Source: Paenibacillus sp. DMB20 (GTDB lineage Bacteria; Bacillota; Bacilli; Paenibacillales; Paenibacillaceae). Taken from it: 64,000 bases of DNA. The position numbers and the translations under genes were made by a program. Shown piece by piece: positions 1-8,397 of this stretch. Where the stretch lies: assembly GCF_000987955.1 (NCBI RefSeq), contig NZ_LAZU01000040.1, positions 1-64,000 on the forward strand, in the 5' to 3' direction. The notes beneath the pieces were generated by a model. It was not told the origin of the DNA, ran no database searches, and worked only from the letters and a program-made list of their open reading frames with translations. Each line of letters begins with the position of its first letter. Within the stretch, counting starts at the first letter, position 1.

Positions 1-225
1 GAAAGAAGCAATAGGTTTTGAATAATTCCCAGTGGCTTCGAGAACCACTTTTGGTTCTTGACCGGAGAGAGACTTCAATTCCTCCAGAATAGCCAGGACC
101 CGCTGAAGATCTTCTTCTGAATGGTAAAACGGAAACGGTTTATACATACAATCTTGGTAAGAAAGAAACGCAGCAGCAACGCTTTTTCCTTTCGCAACAT
201 CGATACTTAGAACAGGTTGATTCAT
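1..225 (-). CDS. IS110-family transposase, N-terminal part
   Basis: The 75 visible codons, read leftwards from an ATG at 225 with an AAGGAGG ribosome-binding site, begin MNQPVLSIDVAKGKS. This matches the N-terminal DEDD (RuvC-like) domain of IS110-family transposases, in which the Asp of the 'SIDVAK' segment is the first catalytic acid, and a later 'VVLEATGNY' segment fits the same domain. The rest of the gene, including the C-terminal catalytic serine domain, lies outside the window. IS110 elements transpose by recombination without terminal inverted repeats and use a structured RNA from a non-coding end as a guide. The neighbouring non-coding stretch is described separately. Family assignment is firm; subgroup (IS110 or IS1111) is not decided. 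Confidence 0.85.
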   Translation of the reverse strand, partial: MNQPVLSIDVAKGKSVAAAFLSYQDCMYKPFPFYHSEEDLQRVLAILEELKSLSGQEPKVVLEATGNYSKPIASF

Positions 226-545
226 ATAACCTCCTTAAATAAACCGGGGCAAGCACTTTTGCTCTCCACAGGTTGGCACGGTGATACGGGTTCTAGACCC
301 AACCAGCTGAATCGGGGTATGAACAAAAGGCTAGGGCGTACAACACTTTATGCGACAGGATCTGTGTCCTAACAAAACATATGTTTTTCAGCCCGGTGTT
401 TTCTCCAGTATAAAAGAAAAAGTTCATCCCCGAACCAGTCGGGTATGAACTGAGAATACCAACAACATATTCACGCTTTGGGCCATTCGACCCTCGGTCG
501 CCCGGAGTCCGATGTATTTCGAAGAGGCATTACAGTATCTGAAGA
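226..545 (-). ncRNA. Non-coding left end of the IS110 element, candidate bridge RNA
   Basis: About 320 bases upstream of the transposase contain no credible gene but much secondary structure. AGTTCAT (421-427) pairs with ATGAACT (445-451). A related sequence, AACCAG followed by TCGGG(G)TATGAAC, occurs twice, at about 301-324 and 433-450. In IS110-group elements the left end encodes the bridge RNA whose loops pair with target and donor DNA. By position this segment would be the template, transcribed in the same direction as the transposase. The element boundary cannot be fixed from one copy, so the right-hand limit is approximate. Inference from family and location. Confidence 0.4.
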
Positions 546-559
546 ACGGAGGATAATAG

Positions 560-1146
560 ATGAAATCAGATCTGAATGAACTTAGTTTCGAAATTAAGAA
601 CGAAGCGGAAGAAATTCTTTATGAGCATGGTTTAATGAGGATTTTGGAACGATTCGGAAAAATCTTTGTAAGTGGCAGTTACTTTTTGGATTTAATGACT
701 TGGAGAGATTTGGATATTTATTTAGAAGGCGACAATATGAATATTGAAACTTTTTTTTGAATTAGGCAAGGACATATCTTTATGTATAAAACCTTCAAAA
801 ATGAATTATCGAAATGAGTTTATTGGGCGTACTGAACATTTGCCGAAGGGATATTATTGGGGGTGTCATGCACTTATTAATTCAAGTGCTTGGAAGGTTG
901 ATGTTTGGTCGATATCTTCTAAAGATTTTGCTCAAAAAACAGCGTGAGGTACATGAATTGAAATCCCAGATTAATGGAGTGCAAAGAATGGCTATTTTGA
1001 AGTTAAAGAACAACCTAGATGGCCACCCTTTATACCGTAAAAAATTCTTTAGCGTAGATATTTATAATGCAGTAATCCAAGATAATATCTTTTCAGTAGA
1101 CAACTTTAGAGAGTGGTTACAACATACCAGAGCAATTACTTTGTAA
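560..1146 (+). CDS. Nucleotidyltransferase-like protein, two single-base frameshifts
   Basis: Starts at ATG 560 behind GGAGG. Three consecutive frames join into one protein of about 194 residues if one base is removed from the T8 run at 750-757 and one from the A6 run at 932-937. The N-terminal third holds a 'GSYFLDL...RDLDIYLE' segment, the GS...DxD pattern of the polymerase-beta-type nucleotidyltransferase fold, so the protein may transfer a nucleotidyl group to a small molecule. Substrate unknown. Both shifts sit in homopolymers and go in the same direction, which favours sequencing error over decay. It stands alone between the IS110 end and a hypothetical gene. Confidence 0.6.
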
Positions 1147-1149
1147 ATG

Positions 1150-1216
1150 GAATCTTGTGAACTAGGCACGATAAGGTCTTATGGTGGGGCGTGGTAAATG
1201 CGAGAAACGTTATTAT
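1150..1216. repeat. Spacer ending in AACGTTAT-type boundary motif
   Basis: Non-coding spacer that ends in GAAACGTTATTATGAAG. Near-identical endings (GAACGTTATATGAAAG at about 1866-1881, GAAACGTTATGTGAATC at about 11465-11481) close two other spacers in this window, each a few dozen bases before the next gene. It may be one member of a boundary-repeat family; see findings. Confidence 0.35.
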
Positions 1217-1267
1217 GAAGCTTTGAAAATAATATTGGTCAAGATAAATCGGAGAGGTATTAAAGAG

Positions 1268-1670
1268 ATGGAAAAAATCAAAGCCATAAAAAACCGAATT
1301 AGGTGAAATTCATGGAAGAGACGCGATCTTCCTTGATGAAATTCAATTCAATCATCAAAAGAATGAAGTTAAATTAATTGGTGAGATAAATGGACTATTA
1401 TGTACAGAATCAGATGATGATGAGTTTATTGGATACGAATTGCTATTCAAGAAAGTTTATTACTTTAATATGGTTGAGTTAGATGTAAGTTTACACATGT
1501 TTGATAATCCATACAATGAAAGTAGTAGTTTTGGGGAAATATCTAACACAAAAATACTTAGAGATATAAAGAATGCAAGAGATCTGGAGTTAAAGCAATA
1601 TGTCATATATACATACGACGACGTTTTCGTTATAGCATGTCAAGAGTTCGAATTAAGGTTAAAGAAATAA
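1268..1670 (+). CDS. Hypothetical protein (about 133 aa), one frameshift
   Basis: Starts at ATG 1268. The first frame stops at once, but removing one A from the A6 run at 1288-1293 opens a continuous frame of about 133 residues ending at 1670. The protein is acidic and hydrophilic with no membrane segment; after the shift it reads KTELGEIHGRDAIFLDEI, and it has an aromatic-rich stretch later ('FKKVYYFNMVE'). I do not recognise a family with confidence. Flanked on both sides by structured non-coding spacers, so it is a single-gene unit without an operon partner. Function unknown. Confidence 0.5.
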
Positions 1671-1789
1671 GAGCAGTGGGCAACAAATTAGAAGGCTGAT
1701 TCAGAGAAAACTAGAAATTTATTTAACATGCTATATCTAGATTTGGGTTTTACCCTTGGTTCACATGGTTGTATGCAGAAAGAGGATTC

Positions 1790-1877
1790 AGTGAACAACC
1801 CTGCTAGTCCAAGTCCGTCGGCCCCGGCGCGGAGCGCCTAAAGCTCTCGGGTTCATAGATATAAGAACGTTATATGA
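1790..1877. repeat. GC-rich structured spacer ending in AACGTTATATGAA
   Basis: A GC-rich island in AT-rich surroundings, with GAACAACCCTGC near its left end, the self-complementary core CGGCGCGGAGCGCC, and the ending GAACGTTATATGAAAG. The ACAACCCTGC string recurs at about 6292-6301. It separates two unrelated hypothetical genes. Could be a recombination or cassette boundary, or simply a terminator relic. Confidence 0.35.
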
Positions 1878-1920
1878 AAGAGTCGCAAATATAAAAAAAG
1901 TAAAATCAAAAGGAGAAGAA

Positions 1921-2451
1921 ATGAAAGAGCCAGTAAAGGCTATTGTTATTGGTTTATTGGTTTGTTTTGGAATTATATCCTTGTACGTAAATAATTACAA
2001 CAAAGAATATTTTATAAGTGACTCGATCAGAGATACTGAAACTGTGTTGGAAGAAAGATTGGGTACAGATATTACAGTTCGGACTAGTAAAGTAACAGAC
2101 GATAAAATACATTTTGTTTTTACAATCGGTGAAACTGTCGGATCAGGTGAACTAAGTCTGGGCTGGAATCATAAATACAAACTTGAGTACTTTGGACATG
2201 GAACTAATTGGATACGAGAGAGAATTATTGAGTCTAAGTCTGGACAGTTTTTAAAACTTGCAGGACGTAATGATGAAAACATCGGGAGTATTAGAGCATT
2301 TATTGATCATGAAGTATATAACGTTAATATTCCAGATAAAGAGTATTATGTCGTGATGATACCAGTGAAAGAGACGAAACGGGAATTTACATCTGCAATG
2401 ATTGTATATGATAGAGAAGGAAAAGAAATTGAAAGAAAAAATTCTTCCTAG
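1921..2451 (+). CDS. Membrane-anchored hypothetical protein
   Basis: Start ATG 1921 is preceded by AAGGAGAAGAA. The 176-residue product has one hydrophobic N-terminal segment (residues about 7-24, KAIVIGLLVCFGIISLYVN), followed by a charged extracellular-type domain and no Cys lipobox, so it is probably tethered to the outer face of the membrane. Similar short anchored proteins are common in Bacillota genomes and mostly uncharacterised. No catalytic motif visible. Structured spacers flank it, so it looks monocistronic. Confidence 0.6.
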   Translation: MKEPVKAIVIGLLVCFGIISLYVNNYNKEYFISDSIRDTETVLEERLGTDITVRTSKVTDDKIHFVFTIGETVGSGELSLGWNHKYKLEYFGHGTNWIRERIIESKSGQFLKLAGRNDENIGSIRAFIDHEVYNVNIPDKEYYVVMIPVKETKREFTSAMIVYDREGKEIERKNSS

Positions 2452-2483
2452 CGAGTAAAATTCAAAGAAGGCAATTTCATTAT

Positions 2484-2545
2484 ATAACAACGTAATTACG
2501 CTGCGGGCTTATCGCCCTTGGTTCGCAAGAGTCGAATGTTAAACA
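2484..2545. repeat. Structured spacer sharing a core with two others
   Basis: The core GCTGCGGGCTTATCGCCC followed by TTGGTT resembles the cores at 3127-3160 and 11342-11373, where AATCGCCCCTTGGTTGTCGG is conserved. Imperfect inverted symmetry (GCGGGC/GCCC) suggests a hairpin. Lies between the anchored hypothetical gene and a NUDIX gene. Confidence 0.4.
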
Positions 2546-2591
2546 AATACACGGAAGATCAAATGATTTTTCCTATGGACTGGACTCAAAC

Positions 2592-3092
2592 ATGAAGATG
2601 AGGGAAATGGCAACAGCCTTTATTTCATACAAAAATCAGTTGCTTTTAATAAAGAAGAAGCCCGGAGGATTATTTCCTTTTGAGTTTTGGAGTGGAATAG
2701 GAGGACATTTAGAAGCAGAGGAATTAAACCATCCATATACCGCTTGCCTTAGAGAGATAGAAGAAGAGACGGGCTTAAAGAAAGATGATATAGCGCATTT
2801 GGAATTGAGATATATTTTGTTGCGTCGGAAAGACAATGAAATCAGACAACAATATGTTTATTTTGGAGAGAGTAGGCATTCGAATGTGATTAGTTCTGAA
2901 GAAGGAGAATTATGCTGGATACATAAGGATGAAATAGCGAATTTAAAGATTTCTACGATTTTGAAGTACATGATTCAGCATTATAACGAGAATAGAAATA
3001 AAACAAGCGTTTATGTAGGGACAATGACAATGAGGAATAATGAAAAACCAGAAGTACAATGGACTGAATTAATAGACCCAATGATATTTTAG
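2592..3092 (+). CDS. NUDIX hydrolase
   Basis: 166 residues. A Nudix-like box is visible at residues about 38-62: 'GGHLEAEEL' then 'CLREIEEETGL', i.e. the REUxEExGU metal-binding helix, with a spacing about two residues longer than the standard G-x5-E-x7-REU. Family members hydrolyse a nucleoside diphosphate linked to another moiety; the substrate cannot be read from sequence. No clear ribosome-binding site precedes ATG 2592 and a nearby second Met could serve. It is one of five NUDIX genes in the first 23 kb, which are not close copies of each other. Confidence 0.75.
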   Translation: MKMREMATAFISYKNQLLLIKKKPGGLFPFEFWSGIGGHLEAEELNHPYTACLREIEEETGLKKDDIAHLELRYILLRRKDNEIRQQYVYFGESRHSNVISSEEGELCWIHKDEIANLKISTILKYMIQHYNENRNKTSVYVGTMTMRNNEKPEVQWTELIDPMIF

Positions 3093-3117
3093 CAAATTCT
3101 AAGAAAGCATCCCCATC

Positions 3118-3240
3118 ATAAAAACAACGCAGCGTGCCGAGGAATCTCGCCCCTTGGTTGTCGGAAACTTAGGACATAGAAGCGTATTCGGACAACACAT
3201 CCCCGGCCTAAGAAAGAGCTATCTAAGGTTGGGTCATTTC
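3118..3240. repeat. Structured boundary repeat, copy A
   Basis: About 120 bases closely related to 11333-11476. Shared blocks are TCGCCCCTTGGTTGTCGG, then GACAACACA, then CCGGCCTAAGA..AGAGCTATCTAAGG. TTGTCGG and the downstream GACAA are complementary. The right end runs straight into a truncated HAD gene whose N-terminal part is missing, so the repeat sits at a recombination breakpoint. Confidence 0.6.
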
Positions 3241-3540
3241 ATGAATACAAAATGATAGCAAGATTTTATACTGATTATGGGATTCATACTTTTATTTCTG
3301 AGCAATATCAATCTTATAAAAATGATGACAAGAATACGATGTTTAAAGAATTACTTAAATTTTATAATGCAGACCCAAGAAAAGTTATTCACATAGGAGA
3401 TTCTATTTCCGATGTTGTAGGAGCAAAGCGAGAAGGAATCATAGCATGTTGGTTAAATCGAGACAAAAAAGACGTGGGAACATGAACTGAAACCTGATTT
3501 AGTTATAGAATCATTAAATGATTTAGAAAATATTTTGTAA
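3237..3540 (+). pseudogene. HAD-family hydrolase, C-terminal fragment
   Basis: Only about 100 C-terminal residues remain. They contain 'VIHIGDSISDVVGAKREG', the HAD motif IV region (GDSxxD) that binds Mg2+. The N-terminal nucleophile motif DxDxT is absent because the frame begins inside the structured repeat that ends at 3240. One extra A in the A6 run at 3465-3470 shifts the frame; correcting it extends the protein to TAA 3538-3540 with 'ELKPDLVIESLNDLENIL', a typical HAD end. Truncation at the repeat is real; the shift is probably a base-calling error. Confidence 0.7.
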
Positions 3541-3592
3541 ATACTCTTAGAAGTCATTGCAAGTGACAGAATAACAGTGGAATAGATGCAAG

Positions 3593-3845
3593 GTCGGGTT
3601 TATGTATAGGGAGGAAACTTGGAATAGTAAATATCCAGATAGTGGGTGAAGGTTTATGGCTGGGGATGAGGACGAAGAATACATGAAAAAATGCTGATAA
3701 TCATGCCATTTATCTGGTTAACACGATATGCAATTATGATCCCGATAGTATACTTTTTCTTAACTCGGCCCCAGGGACAGCGTTCATTCGGAGTGAAAGT
3801 GGAGTATTAGTGCTCGATGAGGAGTGGGAAGATCCGAATCATTAG
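3593..3845 (+). pseudogene. DUF2185 / Imm33-like immunity protein remnant
   Basis: Read in one corrected frame the segment gives 'MYREETWNSKYPDSG', a stop where Trp is expected, then 'RFMAGDEDEEYMKNADN', then 'YLVNTICNYDPDSI' and 'NSAPGTAFIRSESGV'. This order of motifs fits the DUF2185 (Imm33) family, members of which occur as immunity proteins in polymorphic toxin loci. The N-terminus is missing, there is an in-frame TGA, and the A6 run at 3686-3691 carries an extra base. Probably a dead remnant. No toxin gene is adjacent. Confidence 0.55.
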
Positions 3846-3878
3846 TAATAACTTTGCGAGGAAATACAAGGAGGTAAC

Positions 3879-4448
3879 ATGAAAACAAACATTTTTATGG
3901 TCAGGCATGCTGAGTCTCCATTCGTTTTTGGTGAGGAACAAACTCGGGGGCTTTCTGACGAAGGGTTTCGTGATGCCGTCAAAGTTGCTGATTTATTAGA
4001 AGTTGAGGACATACATATCGTTGCTTCGAGTACTTATGCTAGAGCGAAACAAACCGTTCAGTTTTTAGCCGAGCGTAAAGGCTTGCCGATCATAGAGTTT
4101 GAAGAATTAAGAGAAAGGGCAATTAAAGGATTGAACTATAAAGCTCCGTGGGAGGAGCTTTTGATCGCAATAGATAGGTCTTTTACTGATCTGGATTTTG
4201 CATTGGAAGGTGGGGAATCAACGAGAAAAGCACAAGAAAGAGCAGTCCCGGTAATCATGGATTTGCTAGAGAAAAATAATGGGAAAAACATAGTATTAGG
4301 AACTCATGGGAATATCATGACAATCGTAATGCACTACTTTGATAGGAACTACGGGTTTGAATTTTGGAATAGCACATCGAAGCCGGACATCTATAGGATG
4401 ACTTTTATAAAAGGGCAGTTGCAAGGTATCGACCGTTTATGGACTTGA
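3879..4448 (+). CDS. Histidine phosphatase family protein
   Basis: 189 residues from ATG 3879 behind AAGGAGG. The N-terminal 'FMVRHAESPF' supplies the catalytic His of the RHG-type motif (here RHA), 'SSTYARAKQTVQ' the second Arg, 'EGGEST' the proton donor region, and 'LGTHGNIMT' the second catalytic His. All key residues are present, so it should be an active phosphatase or phosphomutase of the branch with short sequences and unknown substrate. A paralogue at 20921 has lost the second His (see there). Monocistronic by spacing, followed after about 40 bases by the GrpB gene. Confidence 0.75.
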   Translation: MKTNIFMVRHAESPFVFGEEQTRGLSDEGFRDAVKVADLLEVEDIHIVASSTYARAKQTVQFLAERKGLPIIEFEELRERAIKGLNYKAPWEELLIAIDRSFTDLDFALEGGESTRKAQERAVPVIMDLLEKNNGKNIVLGTHGNIMTIVMHYFDRNYGFEFWNSTSKPDIYRMTFIKGQLQGIDRLWT

Positions 4449-4489
4449 GAGTAGCTAAAGAAGAGGCTGGCGTTCAAAGGAGAAATTTG

Positions 4490-5042
4490 ATGAAGAGTCA
4501 AAAATCAAAAACCAGTGATAATTGAAGAATATAATAATGAATGGCCCGAAATGTTCAAAAATATTGAATCCATCGTATCAGAAAAACTTGATGGTCTTGT
4601 ATTACGCATAGAGCATGTCGGTAGTACATCGATTCCAAATCTGGCAGCCAAGCCAATCATCGATATTGATGTCGTAATTGAATCCATGGATGATCTGCCA
4701 AGGGTAGTCAAAAAGTTAGATGAACTGGGATATGCACATGAAGGGGATTTGGGTATCAAGAATAGAGAAGCCTTTGCAAGAAGGGACGATAAGGTACCAT
4801 ATAGTAGTGATGGCAATGATAAGTGCGAACATCATCTATATGTATGCAATAAGGATAGCGAAGAATTAAAGAGACATATTTTGTTTCGGGATATATTAAG
4901 AAAGCATCCTTCTTTGGTATCAGAGTATGCAAAATTGAAAATTGAACTTTCTGAAAAATTCAAAAACAACCGAAAAGCTTATACCGATGGAAAGTCACAA
5001 TTTGTTACGGAAGTAATGCGAAAATATAAAGAAGTTTTGTAG
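4490..5042 (+). CDS. GrpB-family nucleotidyltransferase, one frameshift
   Basis: About 183 residues. The start at ATG 4490 has AAAGGAG upstream, and one extra A in the A-rich stretch 4500-4511 must be removed to join it to the main frame. Characteristic GrpB features are the opening 'VIIEEYNNEWPEMF', then 'IEHVGSTSIPNLAAKPIID' (HVGSTS..G/A-KPI-D), and a later 'HHLYVCN'. The family belongs to the nucleotidyltransferase superfamily and is often annotated as dephospho-CoA-kinase-linked; cellular role is unsettled. The 20 bases before the ribosome-binding site can be read as AKEEAGVQ, a chance or recombinational echo of a Nudix box. Confidence 0.8.
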
Positions 5043-5086
5043 TTATTTGAGATGGACATAGATCTTAACTATTAGGGGTGTTTTCT

Positions 5087-5732
5087 TTGAAAATCGTAAG
5101 TACAAAGGAACATTATGATCTCTTGATTGAAGAGGGAAATGATCCATATTATGACCCGCCATTACTTCAAGAATATATGAGTAATTGGGATGGACCGCAC
5201 TTTTATAAAGCTTTGGATGTTAAAGATAAAGTGGTTTTGGAAATTGGAGTAGGGACCGGTAGATTAGCAAAGAAAATGTTATTGTCGGGGTGTAAAAAAT
5301 TCGATGGAATTGACATTTCCCTCAAGACATTAAATAGGGCAAAAGAAAATCTTGTTGATTTTTCAAACGCTGAATTTGAATTGGTTGATATTATTGACTA
5401 TGTAAGACCTGATTTTTACGACTGTGCCTATAGTGTTTTAACTTTTTTTACATATCGAAGATAAGGAAAGGGCTTTCAATAACATAAACAAATCGCTTAA
5501 GAATAATGGAACGTTTGTTATATCAGTCAGTAACGATAATGATTGGTTAGAGATTGGTAACGACAGAAGAATAAAACTTTATCCACTCATGTTGGATGAT
5601 TATTTGAATTTATTAACTAGAAATGGATTTATCATTGAATCCGTTCATGAGACTGAAAGTAAGTTTGCTACTGTAATAAAAAAGCATCAAACCCTGAAAG
5701 CAAATGGGAAGAAGAGATACACCGACCTTTGA
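5087..5732 (+). CDS. Class I SAM-dependent methyltransferase, one frameshift
   Basis: Motif I 'VLEIGVGTGRLAKKM' at residues about 47-61 and 'DGIDISLKTL' define the SAM-binding Rossmann fold. The frame breaks at the T7 run 5443-5449; removing one T restores 'YSVLTFLHIEDKERAFNNIN' and the usual C-terminal strands, giving about 214 residues to TGA 5730-5732. Start is probably TTG 5087 after AGGGGTG; GTG 5078 is an alternative. Methyl acceptor unknown. The 3' flank to 5870 holds nothing I can identify. Confidence 0.7.
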
Positions 5733-5870
5733 TATAAGAAGATCCATGAGATCAACTCATATCCAGAACCTTAGTTCACTTTGAATCAGTAAGCAATCTA
5801 ATGGAATCACGGAATGCAATAAATACCTTAAAGCCCCTTTCAGTGCATTGTTTTGAGTAAGGAGAATAGT

Positions 5871-6278
5871 ATGAACCCACCTAAACATTTTATTTCTGCT
5901 GCTGCCATTGTTTTGAATGATCAAAATGAAATATTGCTTATCCGAGGTCCGCAAAGAGGTTGGGAAATGCCAGGCGGAGTAGTTGAAGTCGGCGAGTCAC
6001 TGGCACAAGCAGCAATCAGGGAAACCAAAGAAGAGGCTGGTGTTGATATTGAGATCATAAGATTTTGTGGGGTATTCCAAAATGTAAAGGAGAGTATTTG
6101 TAATACACTTTTTCTAGCGAAATACATTGGGGGTACTCCAATAACTACAACAGAGAGTCTTGAATCAGGATTTTTCCCAATTGATAAAGCATTGACCATG
6201 GTGACATATATGAATTTTAGGGAGAGAATAGAAGTTTGCTTAAAACCAATTGAAGAGCCGGTATATGTTGAGTTCTAG
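5871..6278 (+). CDS. NUDIX hydrolase
   Basis: 135 residues starting at ATG 5871, chosen because TAAGGAG lies seven bases upstream. Complete Nudix box at residues about 36-58: 'GGVVEVGES', 'AIRETKEEAGV'. The preceding 'LLIRGPQRGWEMPGG' matches MutT-like and ADP-ribose-pyrophosphatase-like members. Substrate unknown. A GC-rich spacer with ACAACCCTGC (about 6292-6301) and CCGCGACGGGTGAACCCGGG follows the stop codon. Confidence 0.8.
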   Translation: MNPPKHFISAAAIVLNDQNEILLIRGPQRGWEMPGGVVEVGESLAQAAIRETKEEAGVDIEIIRFCGVFQNVKESICNTLFLAKYIGGTPITTTESLESGFFPIDKALTMVTYMNFRERIEVCLKPIEEPVYVEF

Positions 6279-6450
6279 AATAAAGTGGCGACAACCCTGC
6301 ACCACCTAAACACACCGCGACGGGTGAACCCGGGAGGAACGCCTGCAAAAAAAACGGTTTAAACTTCGAATTTTAGTATTCTGTACAGCGTCGTCTGGAT
6401 TGACGGTTTGGCCGAGTTGCTTGCACGTTGAAAAAGGATAAACCGAAACC

Positions 6451-6648
6451 ATGAAACAACTCCAAACACAGAACCGTGAATATTTGTTGTCGATTAACGA
6501 TATGGGGAAGCGTGTGACCTATAGCAACACCATGGGAGAAACGTTTCAGAATCCCAGCCTGATTCCATCATTGCAAATCGAAGAGAGCAAATCATATTCA
6601 TTTTTAGAGTCGGTGAATGTTCTGGCCGACCACGCATTGAATCCATAA
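6451..6648 (+). CDS. Small ORF of doubtful reality
   Basis: 65 codons from ATG 6451 with AAAAGGAT upstream. The product is hydrophilic, has no recognisable domain and no membrane segment. It sits between a structured spacer (6280-6440) and a longer hypothetical gene. It could be the 5' end of a truncated gene. Low confidence. Confidence 0.3.
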   Translation: MKQLQTQNREYLLSINDMGKRVTYSNTMGETFQNPSLIPSLQIEESKSYSFLESVNVLADHALNP

Positions 6649-6752
6649 TTAAATGGAACGTATATACAGGGATGCATGGTTTGCTAATTGACCCATGAAT
6701 CTCGGGTTCGTGAAATACCTGAAAGGACAACCATAATCGGAAGGTGATCTCC

Positions 6753-7676
6753 ATGAAGAAAATTCGAAGATCCAAAATAGTTGAGGGTACTTCTATACCC
6801 GGTATTATTTGTAACGGCGGTCAATACTTTTATATTGACGTAGATATCTATGAAGATGGTATGACGAATTGCTGGGAGCTTGTGGATCTAAAAGGTTTAA
6901 AAAATAAAATCAATTCGAACTGGCTCACGCCTGTAGTTCCGGTTGGCGAAAATCTGTCCATCCATGGTTTGGGTGCATTCCAAGTCGAGGAAGCCAGCTG
7001 GAGGTTTGATCAAGAAAGTTATTATCAACACATTGAACAGACCATTCGCGTGCTTAATCCGGAATTCGTGAATATATATGAAGTTTCAGAGCGAGAGCAG
7101 AAGCAATGGGAAACTAGGAGAGTGGCACATTCCCCCAGCTTCACTGATTTTTACGTGAAAAGCGAAATGTTCTATCAGACCGTGGAGGGTAACGGCTTCA
7201 CCATTTTCATGAAACACGATGGTAAGAATTATTTAGTTCATATGATCGTTTACATGGATGGCCAAGTCGTGATCTACAACCTTCCCCAAGAAGTGCAATG
7301 TAATATTGATGAAGTAAGTGAATGGTTCCAGGACGGGACATTTTTCACTACCTTCGATAATTCCAAGCCCATTTGTATTCTGGGACTCGGCGAAGTAACA
7401 TTGTCTGAATCGCTGTATGCGGCAGAGGTTGAGGAGAAGTTTAAGGAACTCATGGATATTCACAAGAAATTGAATGGAGAAAAATCAACGCTCGAAGAAT
7501 GCAGGGACGCTTATTATTTATATTTAGAAAATCCAATTGAGTTTTACAGGGAAAACTTAAGAGAGAAGTATGAACGGGTACCCGAGCATGAAAGAATGTA
7601 TTTGGGTGATATGGATACTAGAGATTGGGATTACCAAAGAATCCTATATCGGCCGGATGAGAAACGGGAAGTGTAA
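6753..7676 (+). CDS. Large hypothetical protein
   Basis: About 307 residues; ATG 6753 is preferred over an upstream in-frame codon because GGAAGGTGAT precedes it. The sequence is soluble and acidic with many aromatic residues and repeated 'VDIYEDGM' / 'MIVYMDGQ'-type beta hairpins, suggesting two similar N- and C-terminal halves: 'FYIDVDIYEDGMTNCWELVD' near residue 24 and 'YLVHMIVYMDGQVVIYNLPQ' near residue 160. The tail is helical and charged. I cannot name the family; proteins of this look often accompany polymorphic-toxin immunity clusters. The next gene starts 22 bases on and may be co-transcribed. Confidence 0.55.
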   Translation: MKKIRRSKIVEGTSIPGIICNGGQYFYIDVDIYEDGMTNCWELVDLKGLKNKINSNWLTPVVPVGENLSIHGLGAFQVEEASWRFDQESYYQHIEQTIRVLNPEFVNIYEVSEREQKQWETRRVAHSPSFTDFYVKSEMFYQTVEGNGFTIFMKHDGKNYLVHMIVYMDGQVVIYNLPQEVQCNIDEVSEWFQDGTFFTTFDNSKPICILGLGEVTLSESLYAAEVEEKFKELMDIHKKLNGEKSTLEECRDAYYLYLENPIEFYRENLREKYERVPEHERMYLGDMDTRDWDYQRILYRPDEKREV

Positions 7677-7698
7677 TGATCAAAGCGGGGAGGATTTT

Positions 7699-8091
7699 AT
7701 GCCGTATAACTCGGATTTAACCGTTGCAGATGTGGATCGATTACTCCAATACCTCGAATATTTCCAAGATCCTTATACTGTTTTCTATCATGAAGTAAAT
7801 GGATACATGTGCGAAAGTCAGGAAATCGGAAGTTTTCGTAAAGCAATAGATGATACCGGTTTCTTATTGGTATTTAATTGGAGCGAATGGTTAGCAGAGA
7901 ATGAGGTCTATAGGAATTTAGATAACAATATTGAGAGCAACATCATGAACGCCGATCTGGAAACCCTTAGAAAATTAATGACCAGTTATCTTCGAGGGGA
8001 TCGCTTCAGTGAAGGGTTATTTATCAGCGTATGCATGAAAGGGCATGCAGCTAAAATCTTGTTAAGACTGAGAGAATTGAAGAACTCATGA
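7699..8091 (+). CDS. DUF6508-like protein
   Basis: 130 residues from ATG 7699 (GGGGAGGATTTT upstream). 'DDTGFLLVFNWSEWL' followed by 'LRKLMTSYLRGDRFSEGLF' and a terminal 'GHAAKILLRLREL' match the pattern I associate with DUF6508 (a W-containing strand, then an invariant T..R.DRF.EG helix). Function is unknown for the family. Lies 22 bases behind the larger hypothetical gene in the same direction, so a two-gene transcript is likely. Confidence 0.6.
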   Translation: MPYNSDLTVADVDRLLQYLEYFQDPYTVFYHEVNGYMCESQEIGSFRKAIDDTGFLLVFNWSEWLAENEVYRNLDNNIESNIMNADLETLRKLMTSYLRGDRFSEGLFISVCMKGHAAKILLRLRELKNS

Positions 8092-8121
8092 TAATACTTA
8101 CGCCAGGACGGAGAGGAATAA

Positions 8122-8355
8122 ATGCAAGTAACTATAAATCTGACTGACCATAGTACTAAATTCATAATAAACAATTTATACCCGTTATATTTGCATGATC
8201 TATCTGAGATATGGGGATGGAAGCCCAATATATACGGGGTTTTTGAAGACGATGAGATTTTATCTTTGAATGAGCAGAATGAAGTTTTTGATTTAGATTT
8301 AACAAAAGCAATAAAGAATAAACAATTGCAAGGATTTCAAAGTTCCATCGTGTAA
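8122..8355 (+). pseudogene. GNAT acetyltransferase, N-terminal fragment
   Basis: The first 60 or so residues ('IINNLYPLYLHDLSEIWGW', 'PNIYGVFEDDE') resemble the start of a family of GNAT acetyltransferases that begin with I.NLYPLYLHDLSE. The acetyl-CoA-binding R/QxxGxG/A segment is absent: the frame ends after 77 codons in unrelated sequence that includes GTAACAACGTTAAAC. Probably a truncated gene. Confidence 0.5.
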
Positions 8356-8397
8356 CAACGTTAAACGACATTTTCTAAAACCATAGTGAGGTGAAGC

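Noticed and set aside
4448..4475. AKEEAGVQ reading just before the GrpB gene, resembling a Nudix box
   Set aside because: Only eight residues; too short to distinguish chance from a recombination relic.
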